From contig JAKAWN010000314.1 of the NCBI GenBank assembly GCA_021827245.1, positions 1-8,138 on the forward strand: 8,138 nucleotides of DNA, given 5' to 3'. The DNA comes from Acidobacteriota bacterium (GTDB lineage: Bacteria > Acidobacteriota > Terriglobia > UBA7540). The notes beneath the pieces were generated by a model. It ran no database searches. It was not told the DNA's origin and saw only the letters and a program-made list of their open reading frames with translations. Positions 1 through 7,433 of this stretch are shown here, one piece after another. The position numbers and the translations under genes are program-made. The stretch's first letter is position 1. The number at the start of each line of letters is the position of its first letter.

Positions 1-534
1 CGATCTGGGTTTTCGAAATGGATGTTCTGGTGCATCGTCTTTCTGACTCTCGAACCGCTCCTTTCCTGGTTTAGCTCGTCGGGCGTTGGCGTGCCCTTGC
101 CGGGCGGAGGAATCAGCACGGCGTGGCTTGCGTCGTTCGAGTCCGACATCACGAATTTCGTCAATAATTTCATCCTTGGAAAACTGGTCACCACGCTTGC
201 GGCGTATATGGTGCTGCGGGCGATTCTCGATGCGGCATCGGGCGAGCCGTTCCTGCCCTCGGTGATTGCGGCCCTGTTTCTGCTAGGCGCTCAAACCACG
301 CTCAATCTGCTCTCGAGCTGGAACACGGGCACCCAGTACGCCACGGTGGATGTGCTCGATAGCGCCTGGAACTACCTAGCGGGAACGATCATGCCGATTG
401 CGGCCGGGCTCGCCATCGTGGGAGCAGTCTTCAATTTCATCAGGCAGAAGCCGGTGATGCGTCTTGTGGCGGTGGCGCTTGCGCTCCTGTCGGTTTCAGG
501 CATCTGGTATCTGGTCGTCGGAATGGCGTCGTAG
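1..534 (+). CDS. TrbC/VirB2-position multi-pass membrane protein, 5' end probably cut
   Basis: A small, very hydrophobic protein whose reading frame is already open at base 1. A start at ATG 22 (170 residues) is possible, but no convincing ribosome binding site precedes it, so the gene is more likely cut by the window edge. Numbered from that ATG, hydrophobic segments lie near residues 2-17, 50-72, 77-97, 119-140 and 146-168. Residues 45-100 and 113-167 each form a helix, a short polar turn (SGEP; RQKP) and a second helix, the hairpin layout of TrbC/VirB2 pilins. The second hairpin resembles the two in the next gene (W-N-x-x-x-x-x-hydrophobic-M/L-P followed by small and hydrophobic residues). 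It lies directly upstream of a second such gene and of trbD/trbE, where trbC is expected. A pilin or inner-membrane channel role is inferred from position and topology; I do not recognise the exact family. Confidence 0.7.
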   Translation, partial: RSGFSKWMFWCIVFLTLEPLLSWFSSSGVGVPLPGGGISTAWLASFESDITNFVNNFILGKLVTTLAAYMVLRAILDAASGEPFLPSVIAALFLLGAQTTLNLLSSWNTGTQYATVDVLDSAWNYLAGTIMPIAAGLAIVGAVFNFIRQKPVMRLVAVALALLSVSGIWYLVVGMAS

Positions 535-537
535 GAG
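533..537 (+). promoter_or_regulatory. Ribosome binding site fixing a TTG start
   Basis: AGGAG overlaps the TAG stop of the preceding gene and lies 7 bases before TTG 545. It supports TTG 545 as the start rather than the in-frame ATG at 464, which would lie deep inside the preceding gene and add an unlikely Arg/Trp-rich N-terminus. Confidence 0.6.
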
Positions 538-544
538 AAAACTC

Positions 545-997
545 TTGTCCCTTTATAACGGCATCCTCAATTTCACGAACTGGTCGGGCAACGTAATTCT
601 GCCCACGCTCGCTGGCCTGTTCATTGCGCTTGCGATCCTGCGTTTCTCGAAAGGACAGCCCTATTCGCACGCACTCTATAGCGGCCTGCTCTGCCTGCTC
701 GTGTCAGGGCTGCTCAGGGCATTTGAGACCTTCGCATCGCAGCGCGCGTGGAACGATCCCGACGTCTATTGGGTCTCGATTGTCAGTTTTGTGGACTGGG
801 TCGCGAACGTCCTGATGCCGGTCTATGCCGCGGTTGAAGTCGCAGCAGGCGCGCTCACGCTTGCAACGGGCGAGCGCATTCACTTTGCAAGCAGCTGGAT
901 GCGGCACTTTCTTGCCGCAGGACTTTGCCTGCTCGGGTCGGGCCTGGTGAGGCTCGCTGAATATTTCGTCGCCCAAGGAGTGGGCGGGGTCACGTAG
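545..997 (+). CDS. TrbC/VirB2-like membrane protein with internally duplicated hairpin
   Basis: A 150-residue membrane protein read from TTG 545, chosen for the AGGAG 7 bases upstream. It consists of two copies of one module. Residues 9-66 and 81-144 share N/S-F-x-N/D-W-x-G/A-N-V-I/L-L/M-P, then a hydrophobic helix, a polar turn with G-Q/E (KGQP; TGER), a second helix with the shared elements G-L-x-C-L-L and S-G-L-x-R, and an ending aromatic-x-x-A/V-x-Q. Each module is a two-helix hairpin, the topology of VirB2/TrbC pilins, so this looks like two pilin-like units fused head to tail. It follows the related protein by 10 bases and precedes trbD by 13. A structural or pilin role in the mating apparatus is inferred; a cleavable signal peptide is not evident. 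Confidence 0.7.
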   Translation: MSLYNGILNFTNWSGNVILPTLAGLFIALAILRFSKGQPYSHALYSGLLCLLVSGLLRAFETFASQRAWNDPDVYWVSIVSFVDWVANVLMPVYAAVEVAAGALTLATGERIHFASSWMRHFLAAGLCLLGSGLVRLAEYFVAQGVGGVT

Positions 998-1010
998 GAA
1001 GGGAGAGGAT

Positions 1011-1346
1011 ATGGCGCTCGATGTAACACCGGTCTATCGCAACCTGGGAACGCGGGTGACGTTTTTGGGCCTCGAGGCTGAAGACCTGTTCGCGATCCTC
1101 GCTTTGGCAGTCGTAACGAACGTCCTCGGCCGGTTCCTTCACCGGGACATGTTTGGACTTCCGATGAACCTGTTTCTGCAATATCTCGTGCCGGTTGCGA
1201 GCGTCCCGGCGCTGATGCTCTTCAAGTACGGAAAGCAGCGCGGGTATCTGCTCGACTGGGTGATGTTCCACGCAAAGCCTCACGTCTATTCAGCGCTCGA
1301 ACGCGACAGCCTGCTTACTTCGAGCTACATCCGGGGAGAAGCCTGA
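1011..1346 (+). CDS. trbD: TrbD/VirB3-like inner-membrane component of the conjugative type IV secretion system
   Basis: A 111-residue protein of typical VirB3/TrbD size. The N-terminus has the family-like TPVYRNL stretch (residues 6-12). It is followed by two membrane helices, near residues 24-41 and 52-70, and a basic/polar C-terminal tail. VirB3 proteins sit in the inner membrane and work with the VirB4 ATPase in pilus assembly and substrate transfer; in some systems the two are fused. Here they are separate but tightly coupled: the TGA stop (1344-1346) overlaps the ATG of trbE in TGATG. The start at ATG 1011 is preceded by the purine-rich AGGAAGGGAGAGG (996-1008), which overlaps the stop of the upstream gene. 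The assignment rests on size, topology, the N-terminal motif and location before trbE. Confidence 0.85.
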   Translation: MALDVTPVYRNLGTRVTFLGLEAEDLFAILALAVVTNVLGRFLHRDMFGLPMNLFLQYLVPVASVPALMLFKYGKQRGYLLDWVMFHAKPHVYSALERDSLLTSSYIRGEA

Positions 1347-3997
1347 TGCCAGTCACGATGGAACAGTACGAGCGATCGCTCAAAGAGCCGTCGATTGCAG
1401 AGCAGCTAAAGATCCGCGACCTACTCGATAACGTCGCAGTCCAGATGAACGGGTCCTTAGTTGCAGGTTATGAGCTCAGCGGGCTGCACTCCTACTACGG
1501 CGCGGACGACGACCGCAACCGCACCAAGGGGCTCCTTGAGGCGCTCGTGCGCTCACTTCCCGAGCGGTCCATGCGAATGCAGGTGCGCTTTGAGATTACC
1601 GAAGGGACAGGAGATCTTCTCGGGCGGTACAACGCTCAGCAGCGGAATCCAAGCGCTGCACTTCAGACGCTCGACCGGGCGCGGGTCGAAGCTTGGCGGG
1701 CGCGCGACGCCCAAGGCTACTACCTGCGCGGTTCTCTTCACGCCTACTTCATTTGGGATCCGAGAGTTCATCACCAGTCGCCCGACTTCGAGTGGAAGCG
1801 GAAGATGAAAGGCTCGAATGGCGGGGGCCTAAGCATGTCGGCAGCGAAATGCGTGGAGCGTACGCGCCAGGAGCACGAAGACCTTTTGGCCGAATTCAAT
1901 AGCCTGATGAGCGGCGTTGAGACGACGCTTGAGGCGACCGGAATGCGCGCCCGGCGGATGACCCACCAGGAAATTTTCCTTGAAATCAAACGCGCCTTGA
2001 ATCCCTTGGCCAACGATACGCTCCGCTACCGGCCGGCCGACCAATCTCTCGCATACGAGAGCGCGCGGAGCCAGATGGCCAACGTCCACCTAGAAGACGA
2101 GCTCGATGATAATCTCAAGATCGGTGGCTTGCTCTACTCCTGGATCACGCTCAAAGACCTCCCTGACGCAACATTTCCAGGGATTTTGCGGGAGCTTCTG
2201 CAGATGGATTCCCCGCTGGTCCTCAACGCCTGCGTGAGCCTGCCGGACCACGCGAAGGTGGTGAAAAAGTATAAGGGACGCCTGCGGAAAATGATGGCCG
2301 CACAGCGTGATATCCACGGAGGATTCCGGCTGAACGTGGACGCGCAAGTGGCGGAGCGGCAACTGGTCAAGGTGCTCGAAGATGTGATTTCCAGCTCGGC
2401 GAAGACCTGCCAGTTGAGCCTTGTTCTTGCAGTCAGGACTTCGAAGCCGGCGCGCAACCGGCAGGAACGGGAAGAAGCCGCGCGCATCCTGGCTGACCGC
2501 CGGCAGCGCGCCCTCCACGCGCTTGCGCGGATGAATGGAGCGCGCGGCATTCCGGAGATGCTTGCACAGAAGCGGATGTTTTTTGGCGGCCTTCCGGCTA
2601 TGGCAGAGGAGAACAAACGCGAAATCGACATGCTGACACTCAATGCGGCAGACCTGTTGCCTGTCGAATTGCCTTGGCCGGGAACCCCGAACTCGCCCCT
2701 CGTGCTCTTTGAGACGCCGACCCGGCAGCTCGTTCCGTTCTCGCCTTTCGACTCCTCGCTTGGCGACGCCAACCTACTCGTGATGGCGAAGTCAGGCGGC
2801 GGGAAAACCTTTATGGCGCAGTTGTTTCTGCTGATGATGGCGCGCGCGAATCCATTGATCTCGATTCTTGAGCGTGGTGATTCCTACCGGCCGCTGGTTG
2901 AGCTTGTGGGGGGCCGGTCGATTGACGTGAGCCTTGAGGGCCGGGAGACGATCAATCCCTGGGACTTGCCGCCCGGTGAGACTACACCCAGCAAAGAAAA
3001 GATCGCGTTCCTGAAGAATCTCACCTTGCACATGATCGGCGACAACCCGGCTTCGGACCGCACCCTTCTTGATAATCTCTTGTCTGATGCCATTGCCCGC
3101 ACCTACAAACGCTGCGCCATCCGGTTTTCGAATCCTATCCCGACCTTTAACGACCTGCGCGAAGAGCTTGCCAACTGGCGGGATGAAGAACGCCTGGTGC
3201 GGACGATTGATGAAGCAAAACTGGCCTCGATCAAGCTGCGCCTTTGGACCGGCGAAAAGGGCATTTACAGCAAGCTCTTCGACTCGCCGACCACGATGCG
3301 TCTCGACTCGAACTGGCTCTTCTTCAATATTGAAGGCTTGAGCTCCGACCCGACGCTCGAAACCGCCATGAGCATGCTGATTGCGAACGCCATGGCGGAG
3401 CGGGCGTCGGGAAGGAGCGGCCAGCCTTCGATCACCGTCCTCGACGAGTGCTGGGCGTTGCTTGATTCGCCGACGCTTGCGCCTGAAGTGGTACAACTTT
3501 TCCGTACGGCGCGGAAGCGCCATGGGAGCGTTTGGGGAATCTCCCAGACGGTCGAAGACTTTGTGGGCACGGAAACCGCGCCGCGAGTCCACGGGCCGGG
3601 AATTCTCAAAAATGCCACGACCAAGATCGTCGGCCAGCAGCCCGGCGACACTTCGCCGCTCGCAAAGCACCTATTCCTCAATCCTGTTGCCATCAAGGAA
3701 GTCAAGGAGTTCAGCGCCCCGCGAAAGGGCCGAAACGCGGAAGCGCTCCTGGTGCTTGGGGAGAAAGCTGAGACAACCCAGGTGATCCGCCTTGTGCCTA
3801 CCGCGATGGACTATTGGGTGTGCACGACATTTCCGCGGGAGCGGCGGTATCGAAGCTGGTTTCTCGCGAAACACAAGGATCGTCCGCTCATCGAGTCCTA
3901 CCGGGAACTCGCGCAGAAGTTTCCGCGGGGCCTGGCCGAGCTTGCCGAGCTACCGGAGGAAATTTCAGGGGCGGTAATTCGGGAGGGCCTGAGTTGA
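1346..3997 (+). CDS. trbE: TrbE/VirB4 conjugative transfer ATPase
   Basis: An 883-residue cytoplasmic, inner-membrane-associated ATPase that energises pilus biogenesis and DNA/protein transfer. Approximately the first 450 residues form the VirB4/TrbE N-terminal region (CagE_TrbE_VirB type). The C-terminal half is a RecA-like motor: Walker A AKSGGGKT at residues 481-488, Walker B hydrophobic strand ending in LDE (699-701) within ITVLDECW, an arginine-rich RTARKRHG stretch (720-727), and the GISQ motif with Gln734. The length is close to or slightly above the usual 800-850 residues. No frameshift or missing catalytic residue is seen. The start ATG 1346 overlaps the trbD stop and has GGGGAG at 1333-1338, suggesting translational coupling. 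A 54-base gap with no notable structure separates its stop from the next gene. This is the most secure identification in the window. Confidence 0.96.
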   Translation: MPVTMEQYERSLKEPSIAEQLKIRDLLDNVAVQMNGSLVAGYELSGLHSYYGADDDRNRTKGLLEALVRSLPERSMRMQVRFEITEGTGDLLGRYNAQQRNPSAALQTLDRARVEAWRARDAQGYYLRGSLHAYFIWDPRVHHQSPDFEWKRKMKGSNGGGLSMSAAKCVERTRQEHEDLLAEFNSLMSGVETTLEATGMRARRMTHQEIFLEIKRALNPLANDTLRYRPADQSLAYESARSQMANVHLEDELDDNLKIGGLLYSWITLKDLPDATFPGILRELLQMDSPLVLNACVSLPDHAKVVKKYKGRLRKMMAAQRDIHGGFRLNVDAQVAERQLVKVLEDVISSSAKTCQLSLVLAVRTSKPARNRQEREEAARILADRRQRALHALARMNGARGIPEMLAQKRMFFGGLPAMAEENKREIDMLTLNAADLLPVELPWPGTPNSPLVLFETPTRQLVPFSPFDSSLGDANLLVMAKSGGGKTFMAQLFLLMMARANPLISILERGDSYRPLVELVGGRSIDVSLEGRETINPWDLPPGETTPSKEKIAFLKNLTLHMIGDNPASDRTLLDNLLSDAIARTYKRCAIRFSNPIPTFNDLREELANWRDEERLVRTIDEAKLASIKLRLWTGEKGIYSKLFDSPTTMRLDSNWLFFNIEGLSSDPTLETAMSMLIANAMAERASGRSGQPSITVLDECWALLDSPTLAPEVVQLFRTARKRHGSVWGISQTVEDFVGTETAPRVHGPGILKNATTKIVGQQPGDTSPLAKHLFLNPVAIKEVKEFSAPRKGRNAEALLVLGEKAETTQVIRLVPTAMDYWVCTTFPRERRYRSWFLAKHKDRPLIESYRELAQKFPRGLAELAELPEEISGAVIREGLS

Positions 3998-4036
3998 GGG
4001 AACTATTCCACACAAACAGACCTATGGTTTCGCTTC

Positions 4037-4041
4037 GGAGG
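4037..4041 (+). promoter_or_regulatory. Ribosome binding site of the first TrbJ-like gene
   Basis: GGAGG lies 10 bases before ATG 4052. It supports the longer N-terminus over the in-frame ATG 4091, which has no purine-rich sequence in front of it. An out-of-frame ATG at 4045 gives only a short basic, unlikely peptide. Confidence 0.55.
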
Positions 4042-4051
4042 TGAATGAGAA

Positions 4052-4864
4052 ATGACGGCTCTGTTCTTCATTTTGTTCTCCTGGTATGTGATGACGGCCC
4101 AAAAGCGCCGGCAGGTGATTGCCGTCGCTCTCGCGGGCGTAGTCGCTGCGGTTGTGGTGTCGCCCCGCCCGGTGTTTGCCCAAGGTCTTTGGGGTGCGAT
4201 TCAGGCCGTGCTGAACATCATCAACGGCATCATTCAAACCGCCCTGAACGCGATCAATAGCGTCCGCGCCGCGATCAGCCAGTTCTATCAGCTGACCGTG
4301 TGGCCCCAGCAGCTCATTAACCAGGCCAAGGCCCTTGTCACCCAGATGATTAACCAGTATCGGAGCCTTCTCGCGGGCATTTTCAATATGAACCTCAAGA
4401 GCGCCACGCTGCCGACAACACAGAGTCTCGAAACCCTCATTCGAAACTCCCAAACGAACGACTTCCAATCCGTTTCCTCTGACTACACTTCGGTTTATGG
4501 CGCGCTTCCAACCGCGACGGCGGCAAGTCCTGCCGACCGTTCGTTGATCGATATGGACGATGCACTGGCCCAGGACACTTTCAAGACGCTGAAGGAGTCG
4601 GATAAGGCCGACGACTTGACGCTTGGCGTGGCCGACCAGCTTGAGAACACGGCAAGCCAGGCGGCACCAGGCTCTGCCCCATTCCTCACGGCCGCTGCCG
4701 TCACCGCCACGATCAGAAGCCAGGCGATCACTCAAAAGATGCTGGCCGCGGAGCTCCGTCAAGAAGCGGCGAATCTCGCGCACATGAACGCGCTCAGGAA
4801 GCAAGGGGCCATCTTTGCAAGCCAGGTCAGCACTTCGATTCAAAACACATTGCAGCCACATTAG
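4052..4864 (+). CDS. trbJ: TrbJ/VirB5-like secreted conjugation protein, paralogue 1
   Basis: A 270-residue exported protein in the trbJ position, directly after trbE. A signal peptide is clear: basic QKRR (residues 17-20), a hydrophobic core, then a likely cleavage after VFA (about residue 43). The remainder is a helical, Gln/Asn/Ala-rich periplasmic-type protein, as expected of VirB5/TrbJ minor pilus proteins. Landmarks shared with the next gene are VWPQQLI (83-89), SATLPT (117-122), VYGxLPTxT (148-156), ASPxxR (158-163), DMxDAxAQD (167-175) and AAPGSAP (204-210). The GGAGG-supported start adds a second short hydrophobic stretch (residues 4-13) before the signal peptide. ATG 4091 would give a cleaner signal peptide (MTAQKRRQ), so the true start is uncertain. 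VirB5 proteins act at the pilus tip and in cell contact; that role here is inferred from family resemblance and order. Confidence 0.78.
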   Translation: MTALFFILFSWYVMTAQKRRQVIAVALAGVVAAVVVSPRPVFAQGLWGAIQAVLNIINGIIQTALNAINSVRAAISQFYQLTVWPQQLINQAKALVTQMINQYRSLLAGIFNMNLKSATLPTTQSLETLIRNSQTNDFQSVSSDYTSVYGALPTATAASPADRSLIDMDDALAQDTFKTLKESDKADDLTLGVADQLENTASQAAPGSAPFLTAAAVTATIRSQAITQKMLAAELRQEAANLAHMNALRKQGAIFASQVSTSIQNTLQPH

Positions 4865-4868
4865 GGAG
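4863..4868 (+). promoter_or_regulatory. Ribosome binding site deciding the start of the second TrbJ-like gene
   Basis: AGGGAG overlaps the TAG stop of the upstream gene. It is 8 bases from ATG 4877 but only 2 from ATG 4871, so the later ATG is the better start; the difference is two residues. Confidence 0.5.
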
Positions 4869-4876
4869 AAATGGTG

Positions 4877-5710
4877 ATGAGAGACCTATCTGGAAAGGCC
4901 AAGCAAGGACTTAAGGCAGCCGGGCGCTGGGTGTGGCAACGCCGTCTTCGTGTTGCTGTCCTCGCTCTCGTTTTCGTTCTGATCGCGCCGCGGCCGGCTA
5001 AGAGCCAATTTCTCGATCCCTGCTGCGCCATCCTCGAAGCCGGCCTTTCAACCATTGCAAGCACGCTCAGCGGCGTGATCGGCGGCGGCCTGGACTCGAT
5101 TTTGTCCGTGGATAAAACCATCCAAACTTTCGAACAGAGTGTCGTCTGGCCCCAACAGCTCATCTCGGAAGCCAAGGCGCTCGTTGGCTCGCTCCAGGGA
5201 GTGTTTAACCAGATCGAGTCGGTGATGAATGTCCCCGTGAATAGCGCCACCCTTCCCACAAGCCAGCAGCTCGAACAGAACCTCCTTTCGCAGGATGCCG
5301 GCCAGATCCAAAATACCTCCGCCAACTACGCGGCCGTTTACGGACAGTTGCCGACCACGACCCAGGCTTCTCCTCAGTCGCGAAACCTCATGGACATGGC
5401 GGATGCCGTTGCCCAGGACGCAATGAAGCGGTCCATCGAAATCGACAACCTCGCGGACCTGGAGCTTCAGGCGGCGGACCAAATCAACCAAAGTATCCAA
5501 ACAGCGGCCCCCGGCAGCGCTCCCATCATCGAGGCGCAGGCGGATGCCTGGCTTGTGCGGGCGAACGCATACACGCAAGCGGCGACGGCAGACTTGATGC
5601 GCGTGCGCGCTGCGGCGCTCGCTGACCGAAGCGCCGATTTGAAGCTTGGTGCGGCGAACACCGCGGGCTTCAAGCAGAAGATCCAGAACATGCTCCAGCC
5701 GAAGCAGTAG
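4877..5710 (+). CDS. TrbJ/VirB5-like secreted conjugation protein, paralogue 2 (in the trbK slot)
   Basis: A 277-residue exported protein, read from ATG 4877 because of the spacing to AGGGAG (ATG 4871 would add two residues). The N-terminus is a signal peptide: basic residues including RR, a hydrophobic core (about 26-38), then APRPAKS with likely cleavage before QFLDPCC. The adjacent cysteine pair just after cleavage is not in a lipobox context and is absent from paralogue 1. It shares VWPQQLI (90-96), SATLPT (123-128), VYGxLPTxT (154-162), ASPxxR (164-169), DMxDAxAQD (173-181) and AAPGSAP (210-216) with the preceding protein. About half the residues are identical over an ungapped stretch of 62, so the pair arose by tandem duplication. 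It occupies the position of trbK (entry exclusion) in Ti-type trb operons but does not resemble a small TrbK lipoprotein. A second minor pilin or partner of paralogue 1 is the likeliest role. Confidence 0.77.
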   Translation: MRDLSGKAKQGLKAAGRWVWQRRLRVAVLALVFVLIAPRPAKSQFLDPCCAILEAGLSTIASTLSGVIGGGLDSILSVDKTIQTFEQSVVWPQQLISEAKALVGSLQGVFNQIESVMNVPVNSATLPTSQQLEQNLLSQDAGQIQNTSANYAAVYGQLPTTTQASPQSRNLMDMADAVAQDAMKRSIEIDNLADLELQAADQINQSIQTAAPGSAPIIEAQADAWLVRANAYTQAATADLMRVRAAALADRSADLKLGAANTAGFKQKIQNMLQPKQ

Positions 5711-5719
5711 GAGAAGCCG

Positions 5720-6562
5720 ATGTTCTATTTCCAGACGATGTTCCTGCAGGCGCTCAACTCGATTGACAGCTTCAGCATCACCTCGGGCGTCGTGGGGATC
5801 GCCGACACGATTCTCCTGCTGAGTTTTCTCTATAGCGCCTATCAGGCCTTTGCGATGGGCGGCGATGTCCGGGCGCTCGCTGTTTCAGGAGCGAAATACC
5901 TGGCGCTGGGGCTTGTGTTCGCAGCTTACGGGACGGTATTCCGGGATGTCAATTCAGCCTTCAATTCCGTGGCAATGTCGATTTCAAATTCCGTGGGCGC
6001 CGGAGACCTGTTCAGCAACTGGATGACGCAGCTGGGGCAGTACTGGAGCACGAGCGGTAATCAGTCGCTGTGGTCGCTGATCGGAGGGCTCGCGGCAAGC
6101 CTCTCGGGTTTTCTCGATGCGCTCTTGATCATCGTGGCGTACATCCTGTTTCCGATCACTTATGCGTTATTTGCGCTCTTCTACTCGCTCTATGGGTCGA
6201 TTCTTTACGTCACGGGGCCATTCGTGCTGGCGCTTCTGCCTGCTTACGGGATGGGGCAACTGGCAAGAACGTACCTGATTAACCTGCTGATCTTTCAAGC
6301 CTGGGGACTCGTTTACGCGATTATCGGGGCGCTGACCGTGGCGATCAACATGAATAGCGTCCAGGCCGTGCTCAGTTCGGGAGGCGTGGGCGGCTTTTTT
6401 CAAAACGCGAGCGCCGACCTTCTGCTGGCCCTCGCAAGCATTCTATTCTCGATCGCGATTGCGTTTATTCCATATCTTGCAAACCGGATCGTCCGAGGCG
6501 ACATCGGAACCACGGCAATGATGGTCGTAAGGAGCATCCCTATACCGACGAAGTGGGGGTAG
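5720..6562 (+). CDS. trbL: TrbL/VirB6-like polytopic inner-membrane channel protein
   Basis: A 280-residue polytopic membrane protein. Hydrophobic segments lie roughly at residues 22-45, 55-75, 118-160 (probably two helices), 160-185, 195-220 and 238-262, separated by a polar loop of about 40 residues near 76-117. This is the topology of TrbL/VirB6 proteins, which form part of the inner-membrane channel and contact substrate during transfer. It is shorter than many TrbL proteins, which often carry a long hydrophilic C-terminal tail; here the tail is only about 18 residues. ATG 5720 has AGGAG at 5709-5713, six bases upstream and overlapping the stop of the upstream gene. Placement after trbJ-type genes and before trbF agrees with the Ti-plasmid trb order. 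Confidence 0.85.
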   Translation: MFYFQTMFLQALNSIDSFSITSGVVGIADTILLLSFLYSAYQAFAMGGDVRALAVSGAKYLALGLVFAAYGTVFRDVNSAFNSVAMSISNSVGAGDLFSNWMTQLGQYWSTSGNQSLWSLIGGLAASLSGFLDALLIIVAYILFPITYALFALFYSLYGSILYVTGPFVLALLPAYGMGQLARTYLINLLIFQAWGLVYAIIGALTVAINMNSVQAVLSSGGVGGFFQNASADLLLALASILFSIAIAFIPYLANRIVRGDIGTTAMMVVRSIPIPTKWG

Positions 6563-6614
6563 TCCGCCAGCGCATTCGTGCCGGCCGATTACCGAAGATC
6601 GGGGGAAATAGCGG

Positions 6615-7367
6615 ATGAAATATCGAGATAAAGGCCAGGAAAGGGATACAGACACCCGGGCTCTTTCCAAATACTACGAGCACGACGGGATGCTGCGCGC
6701 CTATGCCAATCGCGCCATGGTGCTGGCATTCTTCTTCGCCATCATTGCATTAGGGTCTCTGGGATTTGCCGTCTATGTCCGCCTGCAACCGCCGACCGTG
6801 ATCCGCGTAGACAAGAACGGCAACGCCACGGTCGTTGGAGCGGCACGCACGGGCGCGCCTCGCCTTTTTACTTTTTCGGCCGATGCAGCCGCAGAAGCCG
6901 CTCCGACTGACCTTGAGGGACGCGCCATGGTGCGGCGCTTCCTCAATGACTATCTGATCTACACCCCTGACTCTGTGGACCAGAACTTCTCGGAAGCGCT
7001 CAACATGATGACCGCGAACCTACGGACCTACACCTTGGGCAAGCTGCGCGACGATGACACGGTGGGGAAGATCAAAGAAGGCCACATCATCTCCGATTTC
7101 CAGCTGCGCTCGATTGAGCACGTCAAGAACACGCCATGGACCTATGTGGTCTTTGGCGTGAAAGAAATCCACAGGGTCAAGAACGGCACGGAAACTACGG
7201 ACCAGATTGTCGGCCAGTACGACGTGCGCTTGGTCGAAACTCGCAGGACGGATTTCGACCCAAGCGGATTGCTTGTGGCTGAGTATTCGGAGCAGGAAAT
7301 GGTTGGCGACCGCAACACGGGCCTCGTTCAGCACAGCGTGCTCGAGGCGCCGCCAAATGGCCAATAG
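6615..7367 (+). CDS. trbF: TrbF/VirB8-like bitopic assembly protein
   Basis: A 250-residue protein with a short cytoplasmic N-terminus (1-33), one membrane helix (about 34-55) and a periplasmic domain (56-250), the architecture and size of VirB8/TrbF. These proteins nucleate assembly of the secretion complex at the inner membrane and bridge to VirB9/VirB10. Features seen include the charged N-terminus with a YYEHDG stretch, the QPPTVIRVD segment directly after the helix, and an alternating polar/hydrophobic periplasmic domain consistent with the NTF2-like VirB8 fold. ATG 6615 has GGGGGA at 6601-6606. The preceding 52-base gap is longer than most in this operon. Unlike Ti-type operons, the next gene is not trbG. 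Confidence 0.87.
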   Translation: MKYRDKGQERDTDTRALSKYYEHDGMLRAYANRAMVLAFFFAIIALGSLGFAVYVRLQPPTVIRVDKNGNATVVGAARTGAPRLFTFSADAAAEAAPTDLEGRAMVRRFLNDYLIYTPDSVDQNFSEALNMMTANLRTYTLGKLRDDDTVGKIKEGHIISDFQLRSIEHVKNTPWTYVVFGVKEIHRVKNGTETTDQIVGQYDVRLVETRRTDFDPSGLLVAEYSEQEMVGDRNTGLVQHSVLEAPPNGQ

Positions 7368-7404
7368 TGGCTGATTCTTTCGCCGCAGTAAGGGGGCAGG
7401 GCCC

Positions 7405-7421
7405 GCCGGAGGCTTTCCGGC
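7405..7421 (+). repeat. Short GC-rich hairpin downstream of trbF
   Basis: Perfect 6-bp arms GCCGGA and TCCGGC flank a 5-base loop, 38 bases after the trbF stop. It is followed by five A residues rather than T residues, so it does not look like an intrinsic terminator on the + strand. It could stabilise the 3' end of the operon mRNA. Confidence 0.45.
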
Positions 7422-7433
7422 AAAAACAACATG

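Noticed and set aside
464..544. In-frame ATG 464 as start of the second membrane protein
   Set aside because: It would overlap the upstream gene by 71 bases and add an Arg/Trp-rich N-terminus; TTG 545 has a well-spaced AGGAG.
2792..3670. Long minus-strand open frame (292 codons) inside trbE
   Set aside because: It is antisense to the conserved ATPase domain, gives Arg/His-rich sequence with no recognisable motif, and is a typical shadow frame in GC-rich DNA.
4022..4861. Minus-strand open frame (279 codons) opposite the first TrbJ-like gene
   Set aside because: It mirrors the + strand gene, which has a signal peptide and a paralogue; the antisense product is low-complexity Arg/Gly/His-rich.
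6585..6602. CCGAT/ATCGG hairpin touching the trbF ribosome binding site
   Set aside because: Only 5 bp with an 8-base loop, leaving most of the GGGGGA free; too weak to claim regulation.
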